Assembly (NCBI GenBank): GCA_012517765.1
Contig: JAAYUI010000021.1
Span: 1-53,463 of the forward strand
Reading direction: 5' to 3'
Source: Caldisericales bacterium
GTDB taxonomy: Bacteria > Caldisericota > Caldisericia > JAAYUI01
DNA: 53,463 nt
Positions within the stretch are counted from its first letter, which is position 1. Each line of letters opens with the position of its first letter. Below, piece by piece: positions 17,269-26,760 of this stretch. The translations under genes and the position numbers were made by a program. Below the pieces are notes generated by a model. The model was not told the origin of the DNA and ran no database searches. It worked only from the letters and a program-made list of their open reading frames with translations.

Positions 17269-19884
17269 TCAGGCTCCCAGTGAGAGTGCCAGCTCATTGA
17301 GAGCAGACAGCTCGGCAGAAAGCTCTTCCTGCCTTGCCCTGTTCTTTTCAACAACCTCTGGTTTGGCCCTTTTTGCGAAATCGGGGTTTGAGAGGAGGGC
17401 CTGGATTTTGTCCATTTCGGCTTCTGTCTTTTCGATTGAGCCTGCAACCCTCTTTTTCTCCTCGACTACATCTATTCTTCCGGAGAGATCAAGGAAGAAT
17501 TTCATGTCCTTGAACACTGCAACAACAGTGCCTTCCGGCTGTGACTGCACAAGGTTGAATCCTTCAATCCTGGCAAGCTTGATAACAAAGTCTTTTTCTC
17601 TTTCAAGAACCATTGCGTCATTGCCTTTTACTGTGAATGAGCATGGAACAATTGCCTGGTGTACCCTGAGGCTTGCCTTGAGGTTTCTTATTGATTTCAC
17701 GGTCCCCTGAAGCACTTCCATCTCTTCCATTGCCTGCTTGTCAAAGGTGAAATCTTCAGATTTTGGCCAGGCCGCCACAATTAGGGCTTTCCCCTCATTC
17801 GGCAGTTTTTGCCATATCTCTTCGGTCACGAATGGGGCTATTGGATGGAGTATTCTAAGGGTATTGTCCAGAACGAGCTTCAAGACCCTCTGGGTCCTCT
17901 CCTTGTCCTTCCCGCCAGATTGGAGCGGGAGTTTGGACATTTCCACATACCAGTCGCAAAAATCTGTCCAGAAGAAATCATAGATCGTCCTCGCAGCTTT
18001 GGCGAAATCGAAGCAGTCAAACGAGGCTGTCACTTCCCTGACAGTTTCTGATAGTTTTGAAATGATCCACTTGTCGGCAAAAGTAGAGTCCTCAATTGGC
18101 CCGGGCGTGTATCCTTCAAGGTTCATTATGGTGAACCTCGAGGCGTTCCAGACCTTGTTTATGAAATTTCTGCCTTCAGTAAGTGCTTTGTCGCCAAGGT
18201 TTATGTCCTGCCCACCGAGTGTCGAAAGGTATGTGAGAGTAAACCTGAGCGCATCTGCCCCGTATTTGTCAATGACTTCAATTGGGTCAATTGCATTTGC
18301 AAGGGACTTGCTCATCTTCCTTCCGTGCTCGTCTCTTATGAGTCCTGTCAGGTACACATCATCAAATGGTTTTTTTCCGGTAAGTTCCAGCCCGGAGAAG
18401 ATCATTCTGGCTACCCACAGGAATATGATGTCGTATGCAGTCAGAAGGAGCGAACCAGGGTAGTAGTATTCAAAATCCTCGGTTTTGTCCGGCCAGCCAA
18501 GCGTGGCAAATGGCCAGAGAGCAGACGAGAACCATGTATCAAGGGCATCTTCGTCCTGGTGCACCTTTCCGCCACACTTTGGACAGGTGTCCACGTCGAC
18601 CCTTGAGGCAAATTCATGGTTGCATTTTTCGCAGGTGAAAATTGGAATCCTATGGCCCCACCAGCACTGCCTCGAGATAGGCCAGTCGAGGATGTTTTCC
18701 ATCCAGTCAAAATAGACCTTTGTATACCTCTCCGGTGTGAACCTGACACCCTTTTCCCTGACGATGTCGATGGCTGGCTGTGCAAGTTCCTTCATTTTCA
18801 AGAAAAGCTGCGGAGAGAGGAGTGGTTCAATTACTGTCTTGCACTTGTCGTGATGACCAACAGCGTGGGAATGGGGTTCAATTTTTATGAGATAGCCTTT
18901 TTCCTCGAGTTCGGCAACGATTTTCTTCCTTACCTCAAGCATCGTGAGCCCAACAAATCTTTCTGGAACGTCGATCATCCTGCCATCAGGCCCCATGACA
19001 ACCGGCATAGGGAGATCATGCCTCCTGCCAACTTCAAAGTCATTCGGGTCGTGGGCTGGTGTGATCTTCACGGCGCCACTGCCAAACTCTCTATCAACAT
19101 ATTCATCGGCAATGATCGGGATATCCCTTCCGGCGATCGGAAGGATGACCTTTTTCCCGACGAGGCCTTTGTATCTCTCATCGCTGGGGTTTACAGCAAC
19201 AGCCGTGTCGCCAAGCATGGTTTCCGGCCTTGTCGTGGCAATGATGATCCCATCCTCAGGGTTGTCGGCAAACGGATATCTTATGTGCCAGAGGTTGCCC
19301 TGCGCGTCCTCGTGCTCTACCTCGATGTCTGATATGACAGTCTGGCACCTCGGGCACCAGTTGATTACCTTTTTGCCCCTGTAGATAAGGCCTTTTTCGT
19401 AATAGTGGCAGAAAACCTCGCGCACTGCCCTCTGATAGGGCTCGTCCATGGTGAAGCGGAAGTGTGACCAGTCGCATGAAATGCCAAGGCGCTTCTGCTG
19501 GTTGACAATGGTGTTGCCGCACCTTTCCTTCCACTCCCAGACCCTTTTCACAAACTCTTCCCTGCCGATGTCAAACCTTGACTTGCCCTCGGTTTTGTAG
19601 AGCTCCTTCTCGACAACGATCTGGGTTGCAATGCCGGCGTGGTCAACACCGGGCAGATAAAGGGCGTTTTCACCCTTCATCCTGTGATATCTTGTGCAGA
19701 GGTCCTGCAGTCCGTTGTTCAGGGCGTGGCCGGTGTGCAGGACGCCGGTAACGTTTGGAAGAGGCATCATGATGACAAAGGGTTTTTTTGTCTTGTCCGG
19801 GTGCGACTCAAAAAATCCGCCATCCATCCAGAATTTATATATCTTTTCTTCAACCTGCCCCGGGTTGTAGGCCGCGTCCATCAT
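17269..19884 (-). CDS. valS: valyl-tRNA synthetase
   Basis: An 871-aa class I synthetase. The HIGH motif appears as HTGH in PLPNVTGVLHTGHAL and KMSKS is intact (EHGRKMSKSLANAIDP). The editing domain (TTRPETMLGDTAVAVNP), a zinc knuckle (FTCEKCNH..CPKCGGKV) and the C-terminal coiled-coil arm (last ~65 residues, Lys/Glu-rich) are present. AGGAGG precedes the tandem ATG start. It is the first gene of the run that continues into folC. No T-box-like leader is visible in the 139 nt upstream. Confidence 0.96.
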   Translation of the reverse strand: MMDAAYNPGQVEEKIYKFWMDGGFFESHPDKTKKPFVIMMPLPNVTGVLHTGHALNNGLQDLCTRYHRMKGENALYLPGVDHAGIATQIVVEKELYKTEGKSRFDIGREEFVKRVWEWKERCGNTIVNQQKRLGISCDWSHFRFTMDEPYQRAVREVFCHYYEKGLIYRGKKVINWCPRCQTVISDIEVEHEDAQGNLWHIRYPFADNPEDGIIIATTRPETMLGDTAVAVNPSDERYKGLVGKKVILPIAGRDIPIIADEYVDREFGSGAVKITPAHDPNDFEVGRRHDLPMPVVMGPDGRMIDVPERFVGLTMLEVRKKIVAELEEKGYLIKIEPHSHAVGHHDKCKTVIEPLLSPQLFLKMKELAQPAIDIVREKGVRFTPERYTKVYFDWMENILDWPISRQCWWGHRIPIFTCEKCNHEFASRVDVDTCPKCGGKVHQDEDALDTWFSSALWPFATLGWPDKTEDFEYYYPGSLLLTAYDIIFLWVARMIFSGLELTGKKPFDDVYLTGLIRDEHGRKMSKSLANAIDPIEVIDKYGADALRFTLTYLSTLGGQDINLGDKALTEGRNFINKVWNASRFTIMNLEGYTPGPIEDSTFADKWIISKLSETVREVTASFDCFDFAKAARTIYDFFWTDFCDWYVEMSKLPLQSGGKDKERTQRVLKLVLDNTLRILHPIAPFVTEEIWQKLPNEGKALIVAAWPKSEDFTFDKQAMEEMEVLQGTVKSIRNLKASLRVHQAIVPCSFTVKGNDAMVLEREKDFVIKLARIEGFNLVQSQPEGTVVAVFKDMKFFLDLSGRIDVVEEKKRVAGSIEKTEAEMDKIQALLSNPDFAKRAKPEVVEKNRARQEELSAELSALNELALSLGA

Positions 19885-20023
19885 GGGGACCTCCTGTTAG
19901 TGTGCGTCATAACCAATGGATTTTGCCAGCAAGGACCAGCCAAGTCAAGAATTTGTTGCTAACAAAGAGCAAAAAATTGTCTATATTTTTTTATGGATTA
20001 ATTTTTTGTGGAGCTGAGGGACT

Positions 20024-21121
20024 CTAGTCGTTCATTGGGGCGAAGAATCTGGCGATGAGGATTGACCCATCATATCTACTGGTATGACAGTTTGCCCTGA
20101 GAAGCCTGCAGACATCCAGGAGTGGAACATAAAAAGCGTCTTTCGTATCAAACGGCTCAAGCGAAAGTTCCACTTCCTGGCCATTCAAGTAAGCTTTCTT
20201 GCTGTTTTCTATTAGCTGGAGCTCGATAAGAATGGTTTCATTGCGAGATTGTTTACGAAATAATCGTTTTATGGTGCATGTCTTCCCATCAAAAGTATAT
20301 GGTGCAAACAAAACGTCTGTGAGGAATGAGAGATTTATAAACAAGCCATCCTTACTTATAATTGCTGGTTTATGCCAATCATAGTCCTTGCCTGCCATTT
20401 TATACTGGTTTGAATCAACTTTGGCCCACAGATATCCTTGGCCAAAACCATCCCTGCTGTACAAGGCCTCGTCCATTTTGCTTAATCCTGGATAATCAGA
20501 AAGGTACCTGCAATAATCCGGATTAATGGTTATGGCTCTCACCCTTTGGTGCATAACACCATAGTATTCATAAACTTCAAAATTGTAATTGTTATCCATT
20601 ATCGATATCGAACCATAAGGATAAACTTTATCTGTATAAGAGGAATCCATCCTTATGGCACCATCTTCTTTCAGTTCTCTTTTGTACGTATTAAACATCC
20701 ACTGTCTGCCATCAAATATTCCTATGGATATAGCATTGATATTAAGTTTTGTGTTCTCGATCTTTGCGCATATTATGGGATTAAGAGTAACAAAGAGCTT
20801 GTTGATTATGTCTTTGTCTTTTTTGTCAATCTTGATTGGGTACCCATCTTTGTCCAGTTTTGGAATTACACGATATTGACCATCGACTGTCACTTTTTCA
20901 AATTCATAGAATGTCAGCTCTCCATCATCATAAGTCATTAATGGGGATGGTTTTTTGTACTCATATCCTCCTATTGAAGATTTATATGCCATTATCTCAA
21001 ATGATCTCCCAGAAGTAAAAAACATGGTTGATCCATCATCATTTTGTCTGCTGTAGCTGGCTACATTGCCAAATAGCAATGTGAACGCAAGGATTATCGG
21101 TATAATATATTTACTTTTCAT
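20024..21121 (-). CDS. secreted stalk-domain-like protein, tandem paralog 1
   Basis: A 365-aa exported protein of an unrecognised family with three more members to the right (21365-24896). It has an N-terminal signal sequence (KSKYIIPIILAFTLLFGNVASYS). A conserved first part follows (SFEIMAYKSS, KPSPLMTYDDGELTFYEFE), then a central DKVYPYGSISIMDNNYNFEVYEYYGVMHQR segment and NPDYCRYLSDYPGL. The C-terminal ~110 residues look like a degenerate copper-amine-oxidase-like stalk domain (KAYLNGQEVEL..FYVPLLDVCRLLRANC) ending in IARFFAPMND. AAGGAGG precedes ATG 21121. Catalytic residues are not evident; an envelope structural or binding role is inferred. Confidence 0.65.
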   Translation of the reverse strand: MKSKYIIPIILAFTLLFGNVASYSRQNDDGSTMFFTSGRSFEIMAYKSSIGGYEYKKPSPLMTYDDGELTFYEFEKVTVDGQYRVIPKLDKDGYPIKIDKKDKDIINKLFVTLNPIICAKIENTKLNINAISIGIFDGRQWMFNTYKRELKEDGAIRMDSSYTDKVYPYGSISIMDNNYNFEVYEYYGVMHQRVRAITINPDYCRYLSDYPGLSKMDEALYSRDGFGQGYLWAKVDSNQYKMAGKDYDWHKPAIISKDGLFINLSFLTDVLFAPYTFDGKTCTIKRLFRKQSRNETILIELQLIENSKKAYLNGQEVELSLEPFDTKDAFYVPLLDVCRLLRANCHTSRYDGSILIARFFAPMND

Positions 21122-21142
21122 ATCTTTTTTCCTCCTTATTTT

Positions 21143-21352
21143 TTATGGCCAATTTTGAAGTCCTGATAGGTCCCACTCATAGTAATCTACAATGTCATCA
21201 TTATTGTTATCGAAAGCTATCAAATGAAGATTATCTCGATACATTGATGCATATCCAGTATCCGACCTATAGTAAGTTTTACCAGTTCCAGAAGTAGAAA
21301 AAGTTATGTCACCAGAGGAGAGGCCAGCTGTGGTGGTGGAGCTGGCAAGCAT
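21143..21352 (-). CDS. 69-aa orphan peptide, possible fragment of a larger exported protein
   Basis: The frame lies between tandem paralogs 1 and 2, 12 nt after the paralog 2 stop. The peptide is Ser/Thr/Gly-rich at the start (SGDITFSTSGTGKTYYRSDTG) and ends in DNNNDDIVDYYEWDLSGLQNWP. It has no signal peptide, and the ATG has no ribosome binding site. The pattern is reminiscent of the C-terminal part of a pilin-like or beta-rich surface protein, so it may be a remnant of a gene lost between the paralogs. It could also be chance. Function unknown. Confidence 0.35.
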   Translation of the reverse strand: MLASSTTTAGLSSGDITFSTSGTGKTYYRSDTGYASMYRDNLHLIAFDNNNDDIVDYYEWDLSGLQNWP

Positions 21353-21364
21353 GATTTTATATCA

Positions 21365-22498
21365 TCATTTCTTTGGCAATGGCTCCCTTGGATATATTTG
21401 CATGAATCTTTCTATAAGAGCAGAGCTATCGATAGCCCTCCAGTGGAGTTTGTTGTTAAGGAGATAGCAAAAATCACGTAGGGGTATCATTGGATTATCA
21501 TTGTAAGGTTTTACAGTATAATAGTACGGTATGGCACTGAGTTCATACTCCTGGCCATCAACAATGGCTTTTTTCTCACCGATTGTAATGGTGATGTCAG
21601 TTATCGTTATTGGTCCATGGACAGGTTTGTCAGCTTTGACAATCCTGTATTCTTTTGTATCTTTTATTCTCTCATGAAATGCACCCATTTTTTCAACAAT
21701 TTCCAATCCAACCATCAACTGGCCGTCTTTAAGTGTAGGTGGTGGGTAATACTTGATGCGTTTGCCAGCTATGGTGTATATAAGGTTATCCGGCTGGAGA
21801 TGGATGTATCCCGTGCCAACGTTGTCATAAGTGGAATAGGTGTGAGTAACAACATCATCAATACCATAGATAAGTTTACTCTCTTCAAGATCCGGGTTGA
21901 GTGTTTCATGGGTTATCTTGTATTCTTTGTCTTCCAGTCTCAAGTATTCGATGTTGAGGTTGGTGTCTATTATGTAGGCGCTGCCTTTTGACAACATTTT
22001 GTACTTGCACATATCTTCGAAGCCGACAAATCCCAATGAACCGGTACCATGTTTAGAAAATGAACTTTGTGTCAATACCGTGTAAGGTTCATAATCACCA
22101 TAATTGTAAAAAACAACGGATACCGCTTGTATATCAGATTCAGTCTCCAAATGATCTGCTGCAATTGAAACATTGAGAGCTTTGGCCACTTCATAACAAT
22201 AATCAGGGTCTTTTGGACTCAGCTTGACAGGGTTGTTGTTTTTGTCCAGGACTGGCAAGTAGGCAATCGATTTTGCAGTTTGCTTTTTTTCCAGCCTGTA
22301 GAAGACCAGGCCTTCCTCTTTTGTGTGCTCTATTATGGTATATTTTTTGTCCAAATCTTCAAATGAGTAGTCTTTGTCTACAACTATTCTGAAATCCGGG
22401 AACTGCGAAGGGGCGACCTCCCTGTTCAGAGACTTTGCATACCCCAATGGGGATGCCAGGATTACTGATGCAAGCAAAAATATTATTGTTTTCTTCAT
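21365..22498 (-). CDS. secreted stalk-domain-like protein, tandem paralog 2 (divergent)
   Basis: A 377-aa exported protein with signal peptide KKTIIFLLASVILASPLGYA. It is the most divergent of the four paralogs but keeps the layout: an N-terminal DFRIVVDKDYSFEDL..LVFYRLEKK region, PVLDKNNNPVKLSPKDPD matching the PKLDKDGYPIKIDKKDKD of paralog 1, and a C-terminal stalk-like segment (KAIVDGQEYELSAIP..MIPLRDFCYLLNNKLHWR) ending in LIERFMQIYP. GAGAGGA lies before ATG 22498. The motif DKIYPYGS of the other copies is absent. Role unknown; probably a binding or structural envelope protein. Confidence 0.62.
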   Translation of the reverse strand: MKKTIIFLLASVILASPLGYAKSLNREVAPSQFPDFRIVVDKDYSFEDLDKKYTIIEHTKEEGLVFYRLEKKQTAKSIAYLPVLDKNNNPVKLSPKDPDYCYEVAKALNVSIAADHLETESDIQAVSVVFYNYGDYEPYTVLTQSSFSKHGTGSLGFVGFEDMCKYKMLSKGSAYIIDTNLNIEYLRLEDKEYKITHETLNPDLEESKLIYGIDDVVTHTYSTYDNVGTGYIHLQPDNLIYTIAGKRIKYYPPPTLKDGQLMVGLEIVEKMGAFHERIKDTKEYRIVKADKPVHGPITITDITITIGEKKAIVDGQEYELSAIPYYYTVKPYNDNPMIPLRDFCYLLNNKLHWRAIDSSALIERFMQIYPREPLPKK

Positions 22499-22562
22499 GG
22501 TTCATCCTCTCTTTTCGTGTATTTAAAAAAGACTCATTTCCTTGTTTTTCATCTGCTTGTTG

Positions 22563-23669
22563 TCATTCATTCATCGGGGCAAAGAACCTGGCAACTAGAG
22601 CTGAATTGTCAGTTGTTCTGTAGTGGCAGTTGGCCTTGAGGAGCTTGCAAACATCAATAAGTGGGACAAAAAGCCCAGTGTCTGTCATGAATGGAGGTTC
22701 GGATAACTCAACCTCTTTGCCATCAATAAGTGCTTTTTTACTGTCCTTGGTCAATGTCAGCTTTACCAGCTCAACCTCCGTGGTTTTGATATTACATAGC
22801 CTTTGGATTGTATATGTTTCACCATCGCCCGTCATTGGTGCAAAGAGCACATCGGAAAGAAACTGCAGATCGATAAATGGTGTGTTGCTTTCGGACAACA
22901 CGAGTGCGAAATCAGTGTAGGCATACTCAACAGTGTTAATTACTACTTTTGGATCTTTTGCACTGAGCCAGAGATATCCGGCACCACTTTGACGGTTTAT
23001 ATATGATGCCTCACCAAACATTGCAAGGCCTGGAATTTCGTAACGGTCATAGTATTCAGGATTGAGTGCTTCCCTCCGTTCTACCTGGTATGCATGCCCA
23101 TGATATGCCTGCACCTCAAAGTTGTAGTCCTCATCAAGGTAGCTTATTGAACCGACTGGATATATCTTGTCTGTTCCCGAGATATATTGACTTCTATTGA
23201 TGTCCTTTCCAAAAATGCAGTATTTCCATTTATAATAGTTATCATCTTCTTGAGAGAACATTCCCAAAGCAATCCGGCCCTGTGGGCCATCAAGCTTACC
23301 AAAAAGCCGCCTACTGGTAATTATCTTTTCAGCTTTTTTCACAATGTCCTTGTCTGCCGGATCAACCTTGACCGGTGATCCATATTCATCCAGAACGGGT
23401 GAATAGTGTTTCCCAGTCTCGTCTTCTACAATTTCAAATTCATAAAATGTGAGTTTGCCTTTTTCATACGAAAGCATTGGCGTGGGTTTTTTGAAAGACC
23501 AGAATGAACCACCAGAAAATGACCTATATTCATATGCGATTATCGTAAAAGGGTCCTGTGGCCAGATCATTTTCTGAATGCCAAAACTGGGGCTGGAATA
23601 TGGGGTGACAATTATTGCAAAGACAACTAGAACCAGAACAAACTTCCTTAGATTGAGAATTACATTCAT
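22563..23669 (-). CDS. secreted stalk-domain-like protein, tandem paralog 3
   Basis: A 368-aa protein, close to paralogs 1 and 4. A signal sequence (NVILNLRKFVLVLVVFAIIV) is followed by KPTPMLSYEKGKLTFYEFEIV, PVLDEYGSPVKVDPADKDI and DKIYPVGSISYLDEDYNFEVQAYHG. The C-terminal stalk-like part is KALIDGKEVELSEPPF..LFVPLIDVCKLLKANCHYR, ending ALVARFFAPMNE. GGAGGG four nt before ATG 23669 sets the start; an upstream ATG at 23705 has no site and adds residues before the signal. The conserved block around NPEYYDRYEIPGL lies in the middle. Confidence 0.65.
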   Translation of the reverse strand: MNVILNLRKFVLVLVVFAIIVTPYSSPSFGIQKMIWPQDPFTIIAYEYRSFSGGSFWSFKKPTPMLSYEKGKLTFYEFEIVEDETGKHYSPVLDEYGSPVKVDPADKDIVKKAEKIITSRRLFGKLDGPQGRIALGMFSQEDDNYYKWKYCIFGKDINRSQYISGTDKIYPVGSISYLDEDYNFEVQAYHGHAYQVERREALNPEYYDRYEIPGLAMFGEASYINRQSGAGYLWLSAKDPKVVINTVEYAYTDFALVLSESNTPFIDLQFLSDVLFAPMTGDGETYTIQRLCNIKTTEVELVKLTLTKDSKKALIDGKEVELSEPPFMTDTGLFVPLIDVCKLLKANCHYRTTDNSALVARFFAPMNE

Positions 23670-23777
23670 TTTGCCCTCCATCGACTCAATTGGTTTCCAA
23701 TACAAGAAACGGATCAGGAGGCAAAATGGTTCGAAGAAATTTTTGTTGAAGCACGTATCTATATTACATTGAGGGAC

Positions 23778-24893
23778 TCATTCACGCATTGAGGCAAAGA
23801 ACCTGGCAATGAGGACTGCCCCGTCAGTACCACGAATATGACAATTGGCCTTAAGGAATTTGCATGCATCAGCAACGGGAACATATAGTCTATCGTTTAT
23901 TATTGTAGGGGCCTCTGATAAATCCTTCTCGACACCATTTACCAGCACTTTTTTGCTATCTGCAGTGAATTTCAATTCAACAAGCTCGATTTCGGAACTT
24001 TTCAGCTGGCACAATCTTTTTATGGTGCAGGATTTGCTGTCATTATAAATCATTGGAGAAAAAAGCACTTCCGAGAGAAAGCGAATATCGATCAGGATTT
24101 CACCACCCATCCTTTTTCTTGATGCTAATGCGTTTTCAGCCCATTCGCGTTGTTGCCCAGCGAGACAATATTTGCCAGGCCCATATCCTGTTTGAAGATA
24201 GCCTTGGCCAAAATCATATCTGCTATAAGATATTTCAGCCATTTCATCCAGACCAGGATATTCATGAATGTTGCACAAATCGGGATTAAACGCCTCAGCT
24301 CTTGTTCTTTGGTGCATTACCCCGTAGTACTCATAAACCTCAAAATTGAAATCATTGTCTACGATTGAAAAAGTGCCGTAGGGATATATTTTATCGCTCA
24401 TGGAGCTTGCTCTGTTGAAGTGATGATGCTCTGGAAAATCCAGCGAATATGCAAGATATTCCCAGCCCCTGTCGCCCAGGTAAATCCCAAGTGCCACTTC
24501 CTTAAAGTTTTTGCTATTGTTGCCAATCTTTGCATTTATCATGGGAGACAAACAGAGTAGGATTTTCTCAATAATCTTGGGATCATTTTGTTTGATTTTG
24601 ATAGGGTTGCCATTTTCATCGAATTTTGGGGCTACAATATTTGTCCCATCTTGATCTTTTATCTCGAATTCAAAAAAAGTGATGGCTCCTTCATAATACC
24701 TGAAAAGTGGTGATGGCTCCTTGTACTCGATTTTTTGTGGCCCATCATATCCGTATGCCACAATATCAAAATACCTGTCGCGAGTATCGAAATATTTTTC
24801 ACTCAAACTGGCAATTTTGCCGGCACCCATTGGATTGAGCACAAAAAACATTGAAATTACAATAGCAACCAGAATATTTACGATTTTCCTCAT
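23778..24893 (-). CDS. secreted stalk-domain-like protein, tandem paralog 4
   Basis: A 371-aa protein with N-terminal signal (RKIVNILVAIVISMFFVLNPMGAG). It shares YFDIVAYGYDG, PSPLFRYYEGAITFFEFE, DKIYPYGTFSIVDNDFNFEVYEYYG, MHQRTRAEAFNPDLC and FGQGYLQTGYG with paralog 1, its closest relative. The C-terminus is the same degenerate stalk (KVLVNGVEKDLSEAPT..LYVPVADACKFLKANCHIR..LIARFFASMRE). AGGAGGG lies directly before two consecutive ATGs; the second (24893) has the better spacing. It is the first transcribed copy of the array. Family function unknown. Confidence 0.65.
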   Translation of the reverse strand: MRKIVNILVAIVISMFFVLNPMGAGKIASLSEKYFDTRDRYFDIVAYGYDGPQKIEYKEPSPLFRYYEGAITFFEFEIKDQDGTNIVAPKFDENGNPIKIKQNDPKIIEKILLCLSPMINAKIGNNSKNFKEVALGIYLGDRGWEYLAYSLDFPEHHHFNRASSMSDKIYPYGTFSIVDNDFNFEVYEYYGVMHQRTRAEAFNPDLCNIHEYPGLDEMAEISYSRYDFGQGYLQTGYGPGKYCLAGQQREWAENALASRKRMGGEILIDIRFLSEVLFSPMIYNDSKSCTIKRLCQLKSSEIELVELKFTADSKKVLVNGVEKDLSEAPTIINDRLYVPVADACKFLKANCHIRGTDGAVLIARFFASMRE

Positions 24894-24896
24894 CAT

Positions 24897-25171
24897 CCCT
24901 CCTGTAGTTCCCAGTTTTTTTAGACATGTTTATTATAAGCAAAACCTTGCTATTGCAATATCAAAATATCCTCACAGTCATATATAACAAAACCTTCTAA
25001 TGCTAAATAATAGCTTTTTAATCAGTGGATCAATCTGTCTCTTTGTAACAGACCAGATTTTTACCCTCAAAATTGAAGATAATTCCATCAATGATACATG
25101 GTGTTTTGAGCTCCCCAATGGGAATGTTAAAAGTCCCTCTTTTTTATATCAATAGATCATTCTGTTTTTTA
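24897..25171. other. AT-rich intergenic stretch
   Basis: This gap lies upstream of the tandem-paralog array and downstream of the TM2 gene. On the minus strand a short open stretch (about 25138-25030) would encode ~35 residues including NIPIGELKTPCIIDGIIF, but it has no start codon and follows a stop. It may be a worn gene remnant. No convincing terminator or promoter was found. Confidence 0.4.
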
Positions 25172-25639
25172 TTACAGGTTTGATGAAATTGTCTTGGCTA
25201 TCTCTGTATTAGCCTCTCTTGTCTGTTTTTTGAATGTGCAGATGTCTATCAGGATCAGTATCATAAGGACCAGAGCAAGCAGGGCGCCCAGAATAAAGAA
25301 GATTGAACCAGCAAAAAGATTTCCAAGCATCATATTGCTGTAATTGCCACCCTCAAACATTCCCATCCTGAAACCGCCAAACATGCTCGCAATCATTACG
25401 AAGTAACCAATTATAAAGAACAAAATTGAGCCAAGGCCCATTCCTAGGTATACAAAGCCAGCATTTTTCTGGCCAAGATAAAATTTGTGGATGCCATAGT
25501 ATCCGGTGGCAAGGCATATTGCCAGATTTATCCAGTGGTTTTTCCTGTGGCCATAATATTCAAGCTTGAATTTCATCTGTTGGTCTTCTGGCAGAGAACC
25601 TGCGTATTGCTGAATAATGTCCTGGTCAATATTGTCCAT
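25172..25639 (-). CDS. TM2-domain membrane protein
   Basis: A 155-aa protein with a soluble N-terminus (~35 residues). The TM2 domain follows (NLAICLATGYYGIHKFYLGQKNAGFVYL), whose GxxGxHxFYLG motif is diagnostic, and further helices include GNLFAGSIFFILGALLALVLMILILIDI. The length exceeds the minimal ~90-aa TM2 protein because of an extra Gly/Met-rich segment (SMFGGFRMGMFEGGNYSNMM). GGAGGG lies upstream of ATG 25639. TM2 proteins have no settled bacterial function. It is divergent from the kinase gene at 25780. Confidence 0.8.
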   Translation of the reverse strand: MDNIDQDIIQQYAGSLPEDQQMKFKLEYYGHRKNHWINLAICLATGYYGIHKFYLGQKNAGFVYLGMGLGSILFFIIGYFVMIASMFGGFRMGMFEGGNYSNMMLGNLFAGSIFFILGALLALVLMILILIDICTFKKQTREANTEIAKTISSNL

Positions 25640-25779
25640 ATACCCTCCATTTAGGTTAAGATTTATATTTTTATATTAGGGTCATTTTTGATGGTGTCAA
25701 ACCTCACATTTGAAACAAACATGTCAATTTCTCAGCAAGTTAAAAACTTTTTTCTCTTCAAACTGTCAAATAGTACTGC

Positions 25780-26760
25780 ATGGACAAAAATGCACGCGAC
25801 CTCCTAGATAGTGCGGTTCTGCAAAAGGGCCTCGCGCAATTTGGTCTGGATCCAGGATCGGCCAGACCTTGCGAGGCCTGCGAAAATTTTGTTTACGACT
25901 GTGATGGCAAAATAATTGCGAGGTTTACTCACTCGGGCCACAGGATGCTTGAGCAGGTGCTTTCCGAGCTTGATTTTGTCTCCTATCTTTCTTGCAATGG
26001 AGTGCCTTGTTCGAGACCTGTTTGTGGAACAGATGGCAGATTGGGATACAGGATTGATGCAGGAGACTCCTACTTTACTGTTTCTGCTTTTGAAAAGGCC
26101 AGGGGAGTGCCTCCTTCCAGGGAGAACACTACAAAAAAAGTAATATCAAGGCTTGGTCAGGTCATAGGGATGACCCACAGGCTGGCCAAGTCTTATGTTC
26201 CGTCCCCAGGGATTGAAAAGAGACCACATCTTTTCGATGATGAATACTACCTGAGCCCAGAAAAACATTTCCTTGAAGGCGACACAGAGATGCTTCAGGC
26301 TTTCAGGAAGAATATGTATAGATGCAGGCTGATAGGGGCATCAACCGACAATTTCGGGCTGGTGCACACTGATTTCCATCAGGGGAATTTTTTTGTTGAA
26401 GATGGCGAAATAACCGTTTTTGATTTCGACGATTCGGCATATTTTTATTTTGCCGATGATCTTGCAATGCCACTTTTTTACCACATGTCCGGAGTAAGTG
26501 AAAACAGGGTCCAGATTGCAACAGAATTCTTTGCCAGCCTGTTTGATGGATACAAGAAAGAAAATGGTCTAGGTGTAGACCAGCTGGGTCTCATGGGTGA
26601 TTTCTTTGCCCTCAGGGAGACCCTTCTTTTTGGCTTGATTGGAAGGTTTGTCGATTTGCAAAACATGAGCCCCGATAAAAAAGTCAAATTGATGGAACGG
26701 AGAAGTGCAATACTCTCTGGAAGGCCTTTCCTCGACATTGATTTCAGACAATTTGCATAA
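25780..26760 (+). CDS. phosphotransferase (APH / choline-homoserine kinase-like) family protein
   Basis: A 326-aa small-molecule-kinase-like protein. The catalytic loop is LVHTDFHQGNFFV (HxDxxxxN) and the metal-binding motif ITVFDFDDSAY. The N-lobe has VYDCDGKIIARFTH, where the lysine typical of beta-3 is at KIIARF. The family includes aminoglycoside, choline and homoserine-type II kinases; the substrate cannot be told here. No obvious ribosome binding site precedes ATG 25780. It is transcribed divergently from the TM2 gene and precedes the TspO-like gene by 59 nt. Confidence 0.75.
   Translation: MDKNARDLLDSAVLQKGLAQFGLDPGSARPCEACENFVYDCDGKIIARFTHSGHRMLEQVLSELDFVSYLSCNGVPCSRPVCGTDGRLGYRIDAGDSYFTVSAFEKARGVPPSRENTTKKVISRLGQVIGMTHRLAKSYVPSPGIEKRPHLFDDEYYLSPEKHFLEGDTEMLQAFRKNMYRCRLIGASTDNFGLVHTDFHQGNFFVEDGEITVFDFDDSAYFYFADDLAMPLFYHMSGVSENRVQIATEFFASLFDGYKKENGLGVDQLGLMGDFFALRETLLFGLIGRFVDLQNMSPDKKVKLMERRSAILSGRPFLDIDFRQFA

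Noticed and set aside
17268-17447. 60-residue N-terminal extension of FolC
   Set aside because: It lies entirely inside valS in another frame; FolC homology begins at ATG 17267.
19885-20023. T-box riboswitch before valS
   Set aside because: The 139-nt upstream region is short and shows no specifier stem, T-box core motif or antiterminator.
25030-25140. small minus-strand gene before the paralog array
   Set aside because: About 35 residues look protein-like, but there is no start codon and a stop lies directly upstream; at most a remnant.
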